From Topomyia yanbarensis (lineage: Eukaryota; Arthropoda; Insecta; Diptera; Culicidae): DNA of 64,000 bases. Of the stretch, positions 25,439-34,595 are shown piece after piece. The stretch lies in assembly GCF_030247195.1 (NCBI RefSeq), contig NC_080671.1:85992370-86056369 (forward strand), in the 5' to 3' direction. Position numbers and translations under genes: made by a program. The notes beneath the pieces are model-generated. The model was not told where the DNA came from. It worked only from the letters and a program-made list of their open reading frames with translations, and searched no databases. How positions within the stretch are numbered: position 1 is the stretch's first letter; each line of letters opens with the position of its first letter.

Positions 25439-25724
25439 TCTAAAAAATCGTAAATAAATGGTGTCCACAATATGTCTTAAAAAATTGATATCAACTTATT
25501 TTGGACATCCCTCGATTTTCTTTCTTGACAGCTATTTGTTTATAGAGTTAGAATAATCAAAAAGTGGAAAATTTTGTTGTTTTATCTAAAAAATCTTAAA
25601 TAAATGGTGTCCATAATATGTCTTAAAAAATTGATATCAACTTATTTTGGACACCCCTCGATTTTCTTTCTTGACAGCTATTTGTTTATCGAGTTAGAAT
25701 AATCAAAAAATGGAAAATTTTGTA
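25439..25724 (+). repeat. 146-bp tandem duplication before the 151-codon ORF
   Basis: TCTAAAAAATCGTAAATAAA (25439) and TCTAAAAAATCTTAAATAAA (25585) open two near-identical units that run through TTGATATCAACTTATTTTGG, TTTCTTTCTTGACAGC and GTTAGAATAATCAAAAA. They differ at only a few bases, so the duplication is recent relative to the host element. Confidence 0.9.
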
Positions 25725-26165
25725 ACGGTAGGTCGCCTGCTCTTTTTTTGGTCAAATTATTTAAAAATGTTCAAACCAATGGATGTCGAAAATCAAACGA
25801 TTGAGGAACATTTAATTGAAGACCATAATATGACCAAAGAGGAGACTTCTGAAATGTTGAAAAACATTTGTAGTTCGAATTTGTTGAATTCGACGAGCTA
25901 TATGTTGACAAATCTAAAAGACATATCACAGCTAAATAATGATAATAAGAGTGTGCTTGCTGAATTCCTAGAATCGCATGAAACACTCACACGAACAGGA
26001 ACATCACGTTTCAAGCGACGTAGTCCTGCTGTTTTAACATTGCGCCGAACAGTTGAATACCACAAGGCGAAAACTGAAGAAAAAAGGAAAGTAAAGGAAG
26101 AGAAACAAAGAAAAACTGAGCTTAGAAAGAATAACAAGAAACCACCCCGTAAACAAAAGAATTAA
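25710..26165 (+). CDS. Unrecognised 151-residue basic-tailed ORF inside a DNA transposon
   Basis: I do not recognise this protein. It has an acidic/polar N-terminal half (residues 1-100, with VENQTIEEHLIEDHNMTKEE) and a strongly basic Lys/Glu/Arg-rich tail from about residue 100 to 151 (RFKRRSPAVLTLRRTVEY, then KAKTEEKRKVKEEKQRK) that could be a charged helix or a nucleic-acid-binding tail. It lies inside the TA-flanked element, so a transposase C-terminus or accessory protein is likely, by inference. The start is doubtful: the ATG lies in the second unit of the 146-bp duplication, where the first unit reads GTG. Met20 (MFKPMDVENQ) is an alternative start. No intron or catalytic DDE motif is seen. 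Confidence 0.45.
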   Translation: MENFVTVGRLLFFWSNYLKMFKPMDVENQTIEEHLIEDHNMTKEETSEMLKNICSSNLLNSTSYMLTNLKDISQLNNDNKSVLAEFLESHETLTRTGTSRFKRRSPAVLTLRRTVEYHKAKTEEKRKVKEEKQRKTELRKNNKKPPRKQKN

Positions 26166-26799
26166 AAATTAATATTTAGTACAAGAAGATTCCTGACGAA
26201 ACTTTGAACCTTGATTTATCATCCACTTGAGGATGTAACTCCAAAATTGTTACACGAAATAAATTATTGTTTACTCTATTGCATAACATTTAATGCTGCT
26301 TTGTTAAGTCTGCAGTAATTTAATTGTACCGAAAGCTTTTATTTTTCTCAAAATGATAGAACTAAAAAATACTTCATGCAGTCAGCCTTCCATATAAAGA
26401 TTAATGTACCATTTTTGATTGGCAGTCACTGATTTGCTTATGTTCTTCGTTCATGCATTAAACATACTGCAAAGAGAACGAGTCAGTTTAGTAGAAAAAA
26501 ATGCACTGTTTCCAAAATATATTCAGTCACATTCAGTGTATCCAAAATATGCTTGGAACACTGTCCAAATTAGTGTGGAAGGGTCCGAAATGTGAAAAAT
26601 TCATGCTGCGAAGAAATGTCATTTTCGAGTTTATGTCAAAGTATAAAACATCCATTGACAGTTTTCTTTCAAGAACAGTAATTTTGGAGCAGACTCGTGC
26701 ATGTATTGCATTAAAAACATAGACAAGCAAATATTTTTTTGACGTTCATGTAATTTCACTTCCTCTAGGGGTCCAAAATTGGTTGGTTACCCTACTATA

Positions 26800-28020
26800 G
26801 GTCTTTCTGTTTCAACTTCGTTCGACGCAGAGTTCTCACAGTAGATATACAATAATATTTCATGTAACAATAATATTTACTGTTAAGCAAAAAACTGATA
26901 CAGTGAACTCACAATAGATGTTACTTTTTTCGAGAAAAAAAATGAATGAAAATCGAATTTTTAAATGTTAAGGTACATAATTACCCCCCTTTTTCATTGT
27001 AAAAGTCGATTTTACATTGAAATTTACTTGGGAAACGTTAAAGTTTATTATTTTTGTATTGTAGCATAGCACTAGAATTTACTGTAAATTATTGTAAAAT
27101 TACTGTACTGTTACAGTAAAAATGATGGTTTTATTACTTTATATTTCTATTCGCAAAGCATTCACACACACACATACACACTTCTTGGGGGGTATGTTTT
27201 CCTCCAGCTGTCTTGTATAAAACTGTCAACTAATTTAAACATTTGAATTAGCTCGGTTAAAGTATTTATAATTTGTAATTTTGTTGTTGTAATAAATAGT
27301 TAAACCCTAGATAATTTTTCAATTAAGGGTTTTTTTTATACATAAAATAGCAGAATTTTTCTTGACAGATAGCCATTTTTTTCAAACTAGCTAATACCCA
27401 TCGCGCGTTAGAACGACTTTCAACGAAATAGGAGTAAAACACAATTTGTTCCGTAGCACCATCAGGCTACCAACGGCACACAAACACTCTCCATAAGAAA
27501 TTCCTCCTATGTATATTTTTTACGGCAATCGGCTAAGCCGTTTGGGAGTTCATAAATCATATACATACAAACATTGACTTTTATTTATATAGATAGATGA
27601 GTGAAAAAGACCCTTAATTGAAAAATTATCTCAAAAACTCGACGAAAGATTTAGGTATTTTTTACATAGATTGTGAATGCAATATTTGAAATAAAACGGT
27701 TGAGTAGTTTTTGAATGACTGTTAACACCGCAAATCGTGTTTTTTTCCAGAGACGTTCTACAAAAAGCTTCATCACTGAGTCGCTTGTAGTTATTTTTGC
27801 ATGAAAAAATTACATAATGTCATTGAAGTGATACATTATAATACACAAAAGTTTCGGTCAATTCGCTTCACCAAAAGTTCTAAAAAAATCGCAAAACGTG
27901 ATTTTTTTTTTCTTGTTCGAACCCTTGCCAGTGGCCTTTTTCAATGCTGCTAAAAATCCGTGTCATGATCGAGACATTACTATCGTGGAAGTAGTTCATT
28001 GGCCGCTGTCTCGAGTTGGT
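26800..28020. other. Anonymous DNA with a 21-bp inverted repeat
   Basis: GATAATTTTTCAATTAAGGG(T) at 27310-27330 and its exact inverted partner at 27610-27630 enclose 279 bp. The end of that interval (TTTATATAGATAGATGA with GGCTAAGCCGTTTGGGAGTT before it) resembles the 3' end of an RTE-type LINE, from memory. A (CA)n run lies at 27165-27182. No gene is seen. Confidence 0.4.
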
Positions 28021-28029
28021 GATTATGAA

Positions 28030-28690
28030 ACCATTTCAGGGTTAATGCAAACAGTACCTAATCGAAAAACAACTACTTCACATCTGGATGTTAAATAATG
28101 ACTAACTTGCCTTGTCTAACATCCTACATGACAAGGAGTATGGAACACCGCTCTCAAACTGATATTATTTGCATCGACCTATCTGCCGTTTTTTGATAGA
28201 GTGAAGTATGGTATAACCATCCATAAAATGAAGAATTTTGGAATCAAGGGTACTTTTTGCAGTTGTTTCGATTCTAGCTCACCGACCGAGAGATAAAGAT
28301 TTTTATTAGATATTGCCAGACATCCACATTCACTTCTATGTAAGGAATAGCCCAGAGACGTTACTTGGGACCGTCGCTGTTTCTGCTGTGCTTCAATGAC
28401 ATGAATTTAGTACTGAAGACTCCTTGTCGGTCCGCTGCCTACAAATCCAAAATATATCGTCTCATTCGCTCAATCAAGAATTGCAGATTTCTCCAAAAAC
28501 AGCCTGAAACCTTTGTTGGTTGTAGTAGAACAAAAAAAAAACACATGTCAGCAAATCCGAAGATGTGCTCGGTTATCGAATGCTCACGAGAGACATTCTG
28601 ACAGGGTTCTGGATGTTGGACTGGAAAGCATTCGTTCGATAGAATCTCCTTCAGGCTGTCCTCGCCTAATATGGTCACCCTACCTACAGT
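28030..28690 (+). pseudogene. CR1/Q-like LINE reverse transcriptase fragment
   Basis: Read in shifting plus frames, this segment gives QTDIICIDLSAVF (RT motif with the first catalytic Asp region), LGPSLFLLCFNDMNLVLKTP (the ..GPLLFLLFIND.. motif) and IRSIKNCRFLQKQPETF, followed by NPKMCSVI. These match the order in jockey/CR1-type LINE reverse transcriptases of mosquitoes (Q/T1 group, family knowledge). The YADD box is damaged (SAAYKSK) and several stops and frameshifts break it. Neither the endonuclease nor an end of the element is visible. Confidence 0.7.
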
Positions 28691-28934
28691 GATCTGCCCC
28701 TACGTCAGGTTCCATCATGAAAATAATCCTCCTATGACAGGTGGAGGAAAACAAAGTGTTCAAAACATCAATACTGTTACCGGTTGTAAAGTACTAAAAT
28801 GTTGCAATTTATTTTGGACACCGCTGAGTTTTCTTTGTCAATAATTATATATTAATAATCAGTATACATAAATATCATTCCAGAATCCTTTTAAACTATT
28901 TTCAAACTATTCATATAATACCCCAGGTAACCAA

Positions 28935-29085
28935 TAAGCAATGTAAATGCACCTTAGTGGCTACCTGATAGGCATTTAGGTCTGGGTTCAATCCCAGCCG
29001 AATCCGTTGAGGTGAAAAATCTGAGGTCACGTCTTCCTTCAGAAGGGAAATAAAACCGTTGGTTCCGGTCCAAGTATGTTTTTAC
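28935..29085 (+). mobile_element. tRNA-derived SINE (Feilai-like), copy 1
   Basis: There is a tRNA-like head with B-box GGGTTCAATCCC (about 28983-28994), then a body ending in GTCACGTCTTCCTTCAGAAG + GGAAATAAAACCGTTGGT. The same body occurs at 33640-33755 and inverted at 57178-57385. A tRNA-related head and shared body are typical of mosquito Feilai SINEs (knowledge). It is not a functional tRNA gene. Confidence 0.78.
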
Positions 29086-29089
29086 AGTT

Positions 29090-30450
29090 AAAAAAATGGT
29101 TCAAACTTTTTTTGCTGTTATATCGATTTTCATATAACAATGCAACATTAAAATAAAATTTCTTCAATTTTCATCCCTAATTTTTTACAATTGGGCGAGT
29201 TACAGTGCATTTCCTGAGGCTCATCGGGAAAATGCGGTGTTCTTCATATCTCAAAATCTATACTATTGTGTTTTGTATTTCGACTGTTTTAAGTGACTGA
29301 TATTGAAATTGATTGTGCCGCTCATATTAACAGGTTCGAATAATTTCGATATTTCGTTATGAAAGCACCTTTAAGCGACCTTTACGTAACCATTAAGGTA
29401 TTGAACATTTGTACTTTCGAATGATGAAAATGCTCATTATTGTTATTATTCATATTCATTTTCTGTCGGTCGCATTCCGCACTCTCTGCCTATTACCGAC
29501 AACAGAGAGGAGACTCTACCATCCTTCCTACCATATCTCCCCGAACCAGTCGCAATAAATGAATGCCCAAAACTATTGTCAAAGTATATAATAAAATCTA
29601 CCTTACCAGAATTCGTGCAAAAAGAGAATCGTTAGTTGTATTACTGCAGCAAAGAACGCTAAGAACGAAAATAAAGGAATTTCAAGGCGATACTCGCTCG
29701 CTTATATTTGATATGATATTGATTGATTTCTAGAGCTGTAATAGTCGGCCAACTGCAAACGAAGTGGAATATATAACGATTGAAAGAAAATATGTTGCTT
29801 ATTTCAAAGTTGGAAATCGATTTTGTCAAATTTCATCATATCAGGAACATCAAGAAATTAAGAAAAATACCGAATCAAACAATGTAACTATTGTAAGCAC
29901 CGTAGTCTAAGTTCTAAAGGGTGATCCACATCAAATAGCATCACGGAATAAACGTTGTATAGTACAGCGCAAATTCGTTAGTTGGGTCACGACTGCACCC
30001 CAACTAGCGAATCTTGTCCGTTAATTGGGGTAACTGAGAGCTGGCAAAAATTACCTGAGGGAAACGCTATTTTTTTTCTTTCGATAAAAAAACAAACAGA
30101 AATATTTTACGGTTCACGAAAGTTGACTGTTTCCTTCCAGTTTCAAGTTGATTTTTGTGGGAAAGTATGTCGTTAGTGTTCTTTTTGCCATTAATTATTT
30201 TTTTGAATAAAATTCCTTCATATAAAACAGGAAATGGATACACCGCCGGAAAAAAAATGATAAAGCGCTAGCATGCTACGTTGCCACTAGCTAAAAATCA
30301 TTGGATAATGTTCAAAAGTTAGTAAACTAACCTCTCTGCGACACAAACTAATTGATGCTGAATGGAAGAAGCGCAACATCTAACACTATTTCACTAAAAC
30401 ATACCGGAATATGAATTTAAAATAATTAAGATCCATTGAATTTTAAAATA
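29090..30450. other. Anonymous DNA
   Basis: No gene is recognised. TTAGTTGGGTCACGACTGC and CCAACTAGCGAATC near 29970-30010 look like a decayed piece of the pogo-like MITE found at 34064 and 43620. Confidence 0.45.
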
Positions 30451-30453
30451 TCC

Positions 30454-31200
30454 TGCTGCCTGTAGAAGCGGTTGCTAAAATTCTAGTGTTGAAATCATCA
30501 TAAGGGAAGTGTTGCCGTTTTGACTGATTTTCACTCTTCGTCTCTTTCCCTATTCTCTTTGCTTTAAATGACTCCTATTATATTTTGAAAACAAACCGCA
30601 TGTCAATCGTTGGATTTGTTTATCAAACGATGCGCATTTCGAAACAAAGAGATGAAATAATTCTAAAGCTTGTTTTTACTCATACATATACTCTAGAATG
30701 CACCTCACAATCACGCAGGGTGGCCAGACCTATCGATTTATCAGTAGTCCTAACGATTTTGGTCTTCCCTACCGATTCACAGACAACCAAGGCAAAACTA
30801 CCGATATTTTGTTATTCCTACCGAAAACTACCGATTTTTATTGATTTTGGACACATCCTACTCAACATTCATTTTTTGGGTTGGATTTGGTCTCAGATCT
30901 GTGTTGTCAGTATTTTACAATTCTATGTCAATACTACGTTTTTGGGACAACAACCCGGCCTACCGATAACTACCGATAAACTTTTAGTGACTATACCGAT
31001 ATTAAGGAATTCTATCTTGCCACCCTGCAATCACGATTGAACCAAATTCTGACGAAAATTGAAATTTCTTTTTTGATAGATGTACAATACTTATCTCCTC
31101 CAACTCAGGCGTGAGTAATGTTTAATTACATTGCACGATTGGTCTGCTCAATAAGGTATTTTTGGCTTCACACTATTCGTCTCTTTCCCTATTCTCTTTG
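30454..31200 (-). mobile_element. Rearranged hAT-like MITE, carrying another MITE
   Basis: It consists of segment A (30454-30561) and segment B (30562-31200). Segment B is the reverse complement of 33178-33496 (319 bp once the 320-bp insertion is removed), while segment A is in the same orientation as 33497-33604 (108 bp in both). So relative to the intact copy at 33178-33604 the terminal 108 bp are flipped. The right end ...CTATTCTCTTTG is the family terminus; the left end is not. No target duplication is clear. Confidence 0.78.
30716..31027. mobile_element. 312-bp hAT-type MITE with perfect 8-bp duplication
   Basis: The ends are CAGGGTGGCCAGAC and the inverted ..TTGCCACCCTG. CAATCACG occurs immediately on both sides (30708-30715, 31028-31035). 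The inverted sister repeat at 33345-33355 has the unoccupied site with one CAATCACG. Multiple TACCGAT motifs fill the interior. The 8-bp duplication with CAGGG ends is typical of hAT elements (knowledge). Confidence 0.9.
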
Positions 31201-31302
31201 ATGGATATGTTCTCTTGAAAATTTGAATAGGAATAATTTAGAGTGTATTGTTTTTATTGAGTTCTACAAGATGACGACACGAATGAACTCATGATGAATG
31301 AA

Positions 31303-31444
31303 GTTCATGTTTGACAATTCTCGGTGGTTTGTTTACTTTGTCAGTTGCGTGAGTTCGAGTGCAACGGGTGCTCATCTGTTGCATTTGCACTCACGTAACT
31401 CCCATGTAAACAAACCACCGAGAATTGTCAAACGAAGTTCATCC
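31303..31444. repeat. ~140-bp imperfect palindrome
   Basis: GTTTGACAATTCTCGGTGGT + TTGTTTAC (from ~31310) and GTAAACAAACCACCGAGAAT + TGTCAAAC (~31405-31433) are perfect inverted partners. GTGAGTTCGAGTGCAA and TTGCATTTGCACTCAC pair less exactly inside. It lies just upstream of the mariner remnant and may be a small MITE or hairpin. Confidence 0.75.
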
Positions 31445-31500
31445 GGCTCATTTTGTTGGGTTATGTCGGTTGGTGTAAAACCTAATTGTATTTTAAAAAA

Positions 31501-32080
31501 ATGGCGTCACCCGAAAAGCAACGTCGCGAATTGATTTTGTGCAAGCACCTGGAAAATCCTCAACTCTCATCGGGACATCGTAAAATAACTGGGGATCGTG
31601 CAGGTGAGTCATATGATTAAACGTTACTACCAAACTCTGAGCGTCAAGCGGAAGAAGAAATGCGGTCAGAATGGATATTCTATTAGTGATCAGGATCACA
31701 AACGTGTAGTGAAAGCGTTTAAGCGGAATCCCAATGCATCGGTCAGGGATGTGGCCAAAAAGTAGAATCTGTCCAAATCTTTCGTTCAGCGATCTAAGGA
31801 CCGGGAGGGACTGCATACGTACAAAGTGCAGAAGATTGCAAATCGTGACAAACGGCAAAATACGGTAGGAAAGTCACGGGCCTGGATACTCCAGATACTG
31901 ACGAAGCCTTATTGTCTCATCATGAAATGATGAGACATACGTCAAGGCGGACTTCCGGGGCTACTGTCCTTCACCGCCCAGCACAAGTTTGATATTCCGA
32001 AGAAAGTAAAGAAGCCGAAACATATAAAGTTTGCCTAGAAATACATGATTTGGCAAGTGATCTGCTCATGTGGCAAACGG
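31501..32080 (+). pseudogene. mariner (ITmD37E-like) transposase remnant
   Basis: A plus frame starts ATGGCGTCACCCGAAAAGCA (MASPEKQRRELILCKHLE), typical of the helix-turn-helix N-terminus of mosquito DD37E mariner-type transposases (knowledge). After a frameshift it continues IKRYYQTLSVKRKKKCG, SISDQDHKRVVKAF, NPNASVRDVAKK, then DETYVKADF (the first catalytic Asp region) and KYMIWQVICSCGKRGAP. Similarity stops near 32080. Stops and frameshifts make it inactive. A 503-bp repeat with CACGCAGAA ends follows at 32276. No terminal inverted repeats of the mariner itself are evident. Confidence 0.75.
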
Positions 32081-32275
32081 GGTGCGCCCCGGACATGTTG
32101 GTTGCTCAAAATGAGCGAGGGTCTGTGGCATGGTGGAAAAATATTTCGGTTCAACACAATGGCTATTGATCTTAAACATTGCCGTACTTGACATTCTATC
32201 CGCAATTTGGAGCATTACTTGGAGGTAAAATTGGTGTATCAACTTACGAAATTCAAGGTACGATTCCGTTCCATG

Positions 32276-32778
32276 CACGCAGAAGAATCAGGCCTTTTTG
32301 AATCAACAAAACGTTTAGTTTAATCAAAAACGTGGCGAATGACTGTTTCAAACTGAAATGGGCGTTTTTCGAAAGCATGTATTTGGTTTAGTTCAACAAA
32401 TACTTCTGTTTACATTTTAAATAGAAACATGGTTGAATCAAAATAAAATTTGTTAGATCTAACTGATCCCTTTGTTAAAAACCAACAGAATCTTTGTTTA
32501 ATTTCAACTAAATTTGAGTTGTTCTCTCCTTTGGTTAATACAAACGATTTGTTTTTGTTTCTTCAAACTTGTTTGTTCGGTTAAACTTATCATGATTTTG
32601 TTGTTTCAAACGAAATATTTGTTGAAACTACTGAAAATCCAACAAATGAATTAGTTGGTAATTTCAACCAACAGTATTGATTGAATCAAACCTGAATCTT
32701 GTTTGTCACTATATCAAACGGGAAAATTGTTATTTAAAACCAAAATTTGTTCATTTTTACTAATTTTTTTTCTGCGTG
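32276..32778. mobile_element. Possible 503-bp MITE with CACGCAGAA ends
   Basis: CACGCAGAA (32276-32284) and TTCTGCGTG (32770-32778) are inverted. The interior is a monotonous mix of AACAAA/TTTGTT-type words (TTTGTTGAAAC, CCAACAAATG, GTTTGTTC). The short termini make this a moderate call. Confidence 0.5.
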
Positions 32779-32789
32779 TGTAAAATTTA

Positions 32790-33135
32790 GTACACGGAAA
32801 CGAAAAACTACCTAAAATTGAGTTCCTTTGACTCAATCTCGTGGTATCGTGGGGGAACTTAAAATTAGGTAAACCGTGTTGAAGGTAGTTTCCATTTAAC
32901 CACGGCAAAAATTACAACTCATTGATAGGTTTTTTATACTCAAATTTAAGTTGAATTTACCTAATTTTGAGTTCACCCCAAACAACTCAAAAGTACCTTC
33001 CTACACGGAAGACCTCGACTGAGTCGAATCTCTCTTTTTGTTTTTGACAACACTAATAAGTGCGAAAGCTACGCACAACTCAAAAGTAAGTTAAAAGAAC
33101 TTTTCTGCAGGTTGTTTTATTTAACCGTGTACCGT
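32790..33135. repeat. Interspersed repeat CTACCTAAAATTGAGT family, copy 1
   Basis: It starts near TACACGGAAACGAAAAACTA and ends near TTATTTAACCGTGTACCG (inverted ends TACACGG/CCGTGTA). It shares GACTCAATCTCGTGG, GGTAAACCGTGTTGAA, CCCCAAACAACTCAAAAGTA and ACGGAAGACCTCGACT with 57409-57985. Non-coding, MITE-like. Confidence 0.72.
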
Positions 33136-33177
33136 TGACGTTCAACAGTTCAACCGAGGAATAAAACTATTGCATAC

Positions 33178-33604
33178 CAAAGAGAATAGGGAAAGAGACG
33201 AATAGTGTGAAGCCAAAAATACCTTATTGAGCAGACCAATCGTGCAATGTAAATAAACATTACTCATGCCTGAGTTGGAGGAGATAAGTATTGTACTTCT
33301 ATCAAAAAAGAAATTTGAATTTTCGTCAGAATTTAGTTCAATCGTGATTGTAAGGTGCATTCTAGAGTATATGTATGAGTAAAAATAAGCTTTAGAATTA
33401 TTTCATCTCTTTGTTTCGAAATGCACATCGTTTGATAAACAAATCCATCGATCGACATACGGTTTGTTTTCAAAATATAATAGGAGTCATTTAAAGTGCT
33501 GCCTGTAGAAGCGGTTGCCAAAATTCTAGTGTTGAAATCATCATAAAGGGAGTGTTGCCGTTTTGACTGATTTTCACTCTTCGTCTCTTTCACTATTCTC
33601 TTTG
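33178..33604 (+). mobile_element. 427-bp hAT-like MITE, intact, 8-bp duplication
   Basis: The ends CAAAGAGAATAGGGAAAGAG and, inward from the right, CAAAGAGAATAGTGAAAGAG are inverted. TTGCATAC flanks both sides (33170-33177, 33605-33612). It lacks coding capacity. It is the reference for the rearranged copy at 30454-31200. Confidence 0.9.
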
Positions 33605-33639
33605 TTGCATACAACTTTCAAAACGTAGTATGATAGCTT

Positions 33640-33755
33640 CTTACGTCAGTGGGTCAGGGTTCAATTCCAGTATATTGGGATGTTTCGAAAATTCTGATCA
33701 CGTCTTCCTTCAGAAGGAAAATAAAGCCGTTGGTCTCGGTTCATGCGTCAATGGG
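33640..33755 (+). mobile_element. tRNA-derived SINE (Feilai-like), copy 2
   Basis: B-box-like GGGTTCAATTCC at about 33657-33668 is followed by ATCACGTCTTCCTTCAGAAG + GAAAATAAAGCCGTTGGT. It is 5'-truncated or diverged compared with copy 1. Confidence 0.72.
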
Positions 33756-33774
33756 TAGATATTTCTAGAGAAAC

Positions 33775-34017
33775 TTTTCAATAGGACGTAAGTAACATTG
33801 AGAGCCTCTCTTTGTTTACTTTCTCTTTCGTTTATTACGACGTCATTACAACACTTTGCACTAATTTTCCAGTACATATCGAAAGCCGACGGTTTTTACT
33901 AGAATATTATGCAAAGAGTAGAGTAGTAAATGCTGAAATGGCCGAGTAATGAACAGAAGAGAAAGACCCCAAAGAGAATCTCATTGTTACTTACGTCCTA
34001 TTGAAAATTTTCTCTAG
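33775..34017. mobile_element. MITE with CTAGAGAAA ends, copy 2 (uninterrupted)
   Basis: This 243-bp copy of the family at 24711-25370 starts CTAGAGAAACTTTTCAATAG and ends CTATTGAAAATTTTCTCTAG. ATTT stands at both borders. It shows the empty site of the PIF-like insertion. Confidence 0.85.
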
Positions 34018-34063
34018 ATTTAGGGTCCAGATTAGTCGTATATCTGGCGTCGTTGAGTAAGTA

Positions 34064-34299
34064 CAGTCGTGATTCGATGGTGGGTCATTTTTTAACTGGA
34101 CCGCTTTTAAGTCGGACCTCCTCTAAACGGACTATTGTCCAACTAAAAAGCATCTTAATGTCGAAATCTCACGTAAAATTCACTTTGAAAATTGAACTGA
34201 CAACAGTTAGAGATGTGAGCAGATGCATTTGCGGTTCAACTAGCGAATCAAATTCGTTAGTTGGACATAGGCTGTGGCCCAATGAGCGAATCACGACTG
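34064..34299. mobile_element. pogo/Tigger-like MITE, copy 1 (TA duplication)
   Basis: CAGTCGTGATTCG.TGG...CGAATCACGACTG ends with TA on both sides (34062-34063, 34300-34301). The interior matches 43620-43880 (GACCTCC, ATTGTCCAACTAAAA.GCATC, AACTAGCGAATCAAATTCGT). A CAGT.. start with TA target is usual for pogo/Tigger elements (knowledge). Confidence 0.85.
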
Positions 34300-34595
34300 T
34301 ACTAAGTGCGAGTAGAGGTCGACATACGTATTTTTATTTACGTAACTTCAAATAGGATTCACTCGTTATGTCTACAGTCAATTTTACCCGCGTTTATAAT
34401 AGTCACATTGAAGCTTTGAGAGGATTTGAAGGTAGAAGATTACATTAATTCTTAAGCATTTTTCAAATATTACACCCCTAAACAGTATTAATTGATCATA
34501 TATAACCTAACCATGAACGGAACAACTAAGATCACCAAGGCGTTCGGATGCCTCTGACAAAAATATGAAGATTTTTATATATCTAGTTGTATATA

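Larger units (their letters stand above)
24419..26794 (+). mobile_element. TA-flanked DNA transposon (~2.37 kb) with a 151-codon ORF
   Basis: The termini TAGGGTAACCAACCTAGTTT (24419) and TAGGGTAACCAACCAATTTT (read inward from 26794), both then GGACCCC, are inverted repeats of about 29 bp. If the outer TA is the duplicated target, the element is 24421-26792, as in Tc1/mariner/pogo-type transposons. It holds an ORF at 25710-26165 and a nested MITE (24711-25370) that itself holds another MITE (24896-25297). The family assignment is inference from TA and the basic C-terminus of the ORF. Confidence 0.7.

Noticed and set aside
28983..29010. tRNA-like B-box GGGTTCAATCCC
   Set aside because: No acceptor stem or anticodon arm fits; the body matches two other copies, so it is a SINE and not a tRNA gene.
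30585..31040. 151-codon plus frame
   Set aside because: It spans the border between a hAT-like MITE and the MITE inserted in it; the first part also appears in the inverted sister repeat.
31493..31858. 121-codon minus frame
   Set aside because: Antisense of the mariner remnant.
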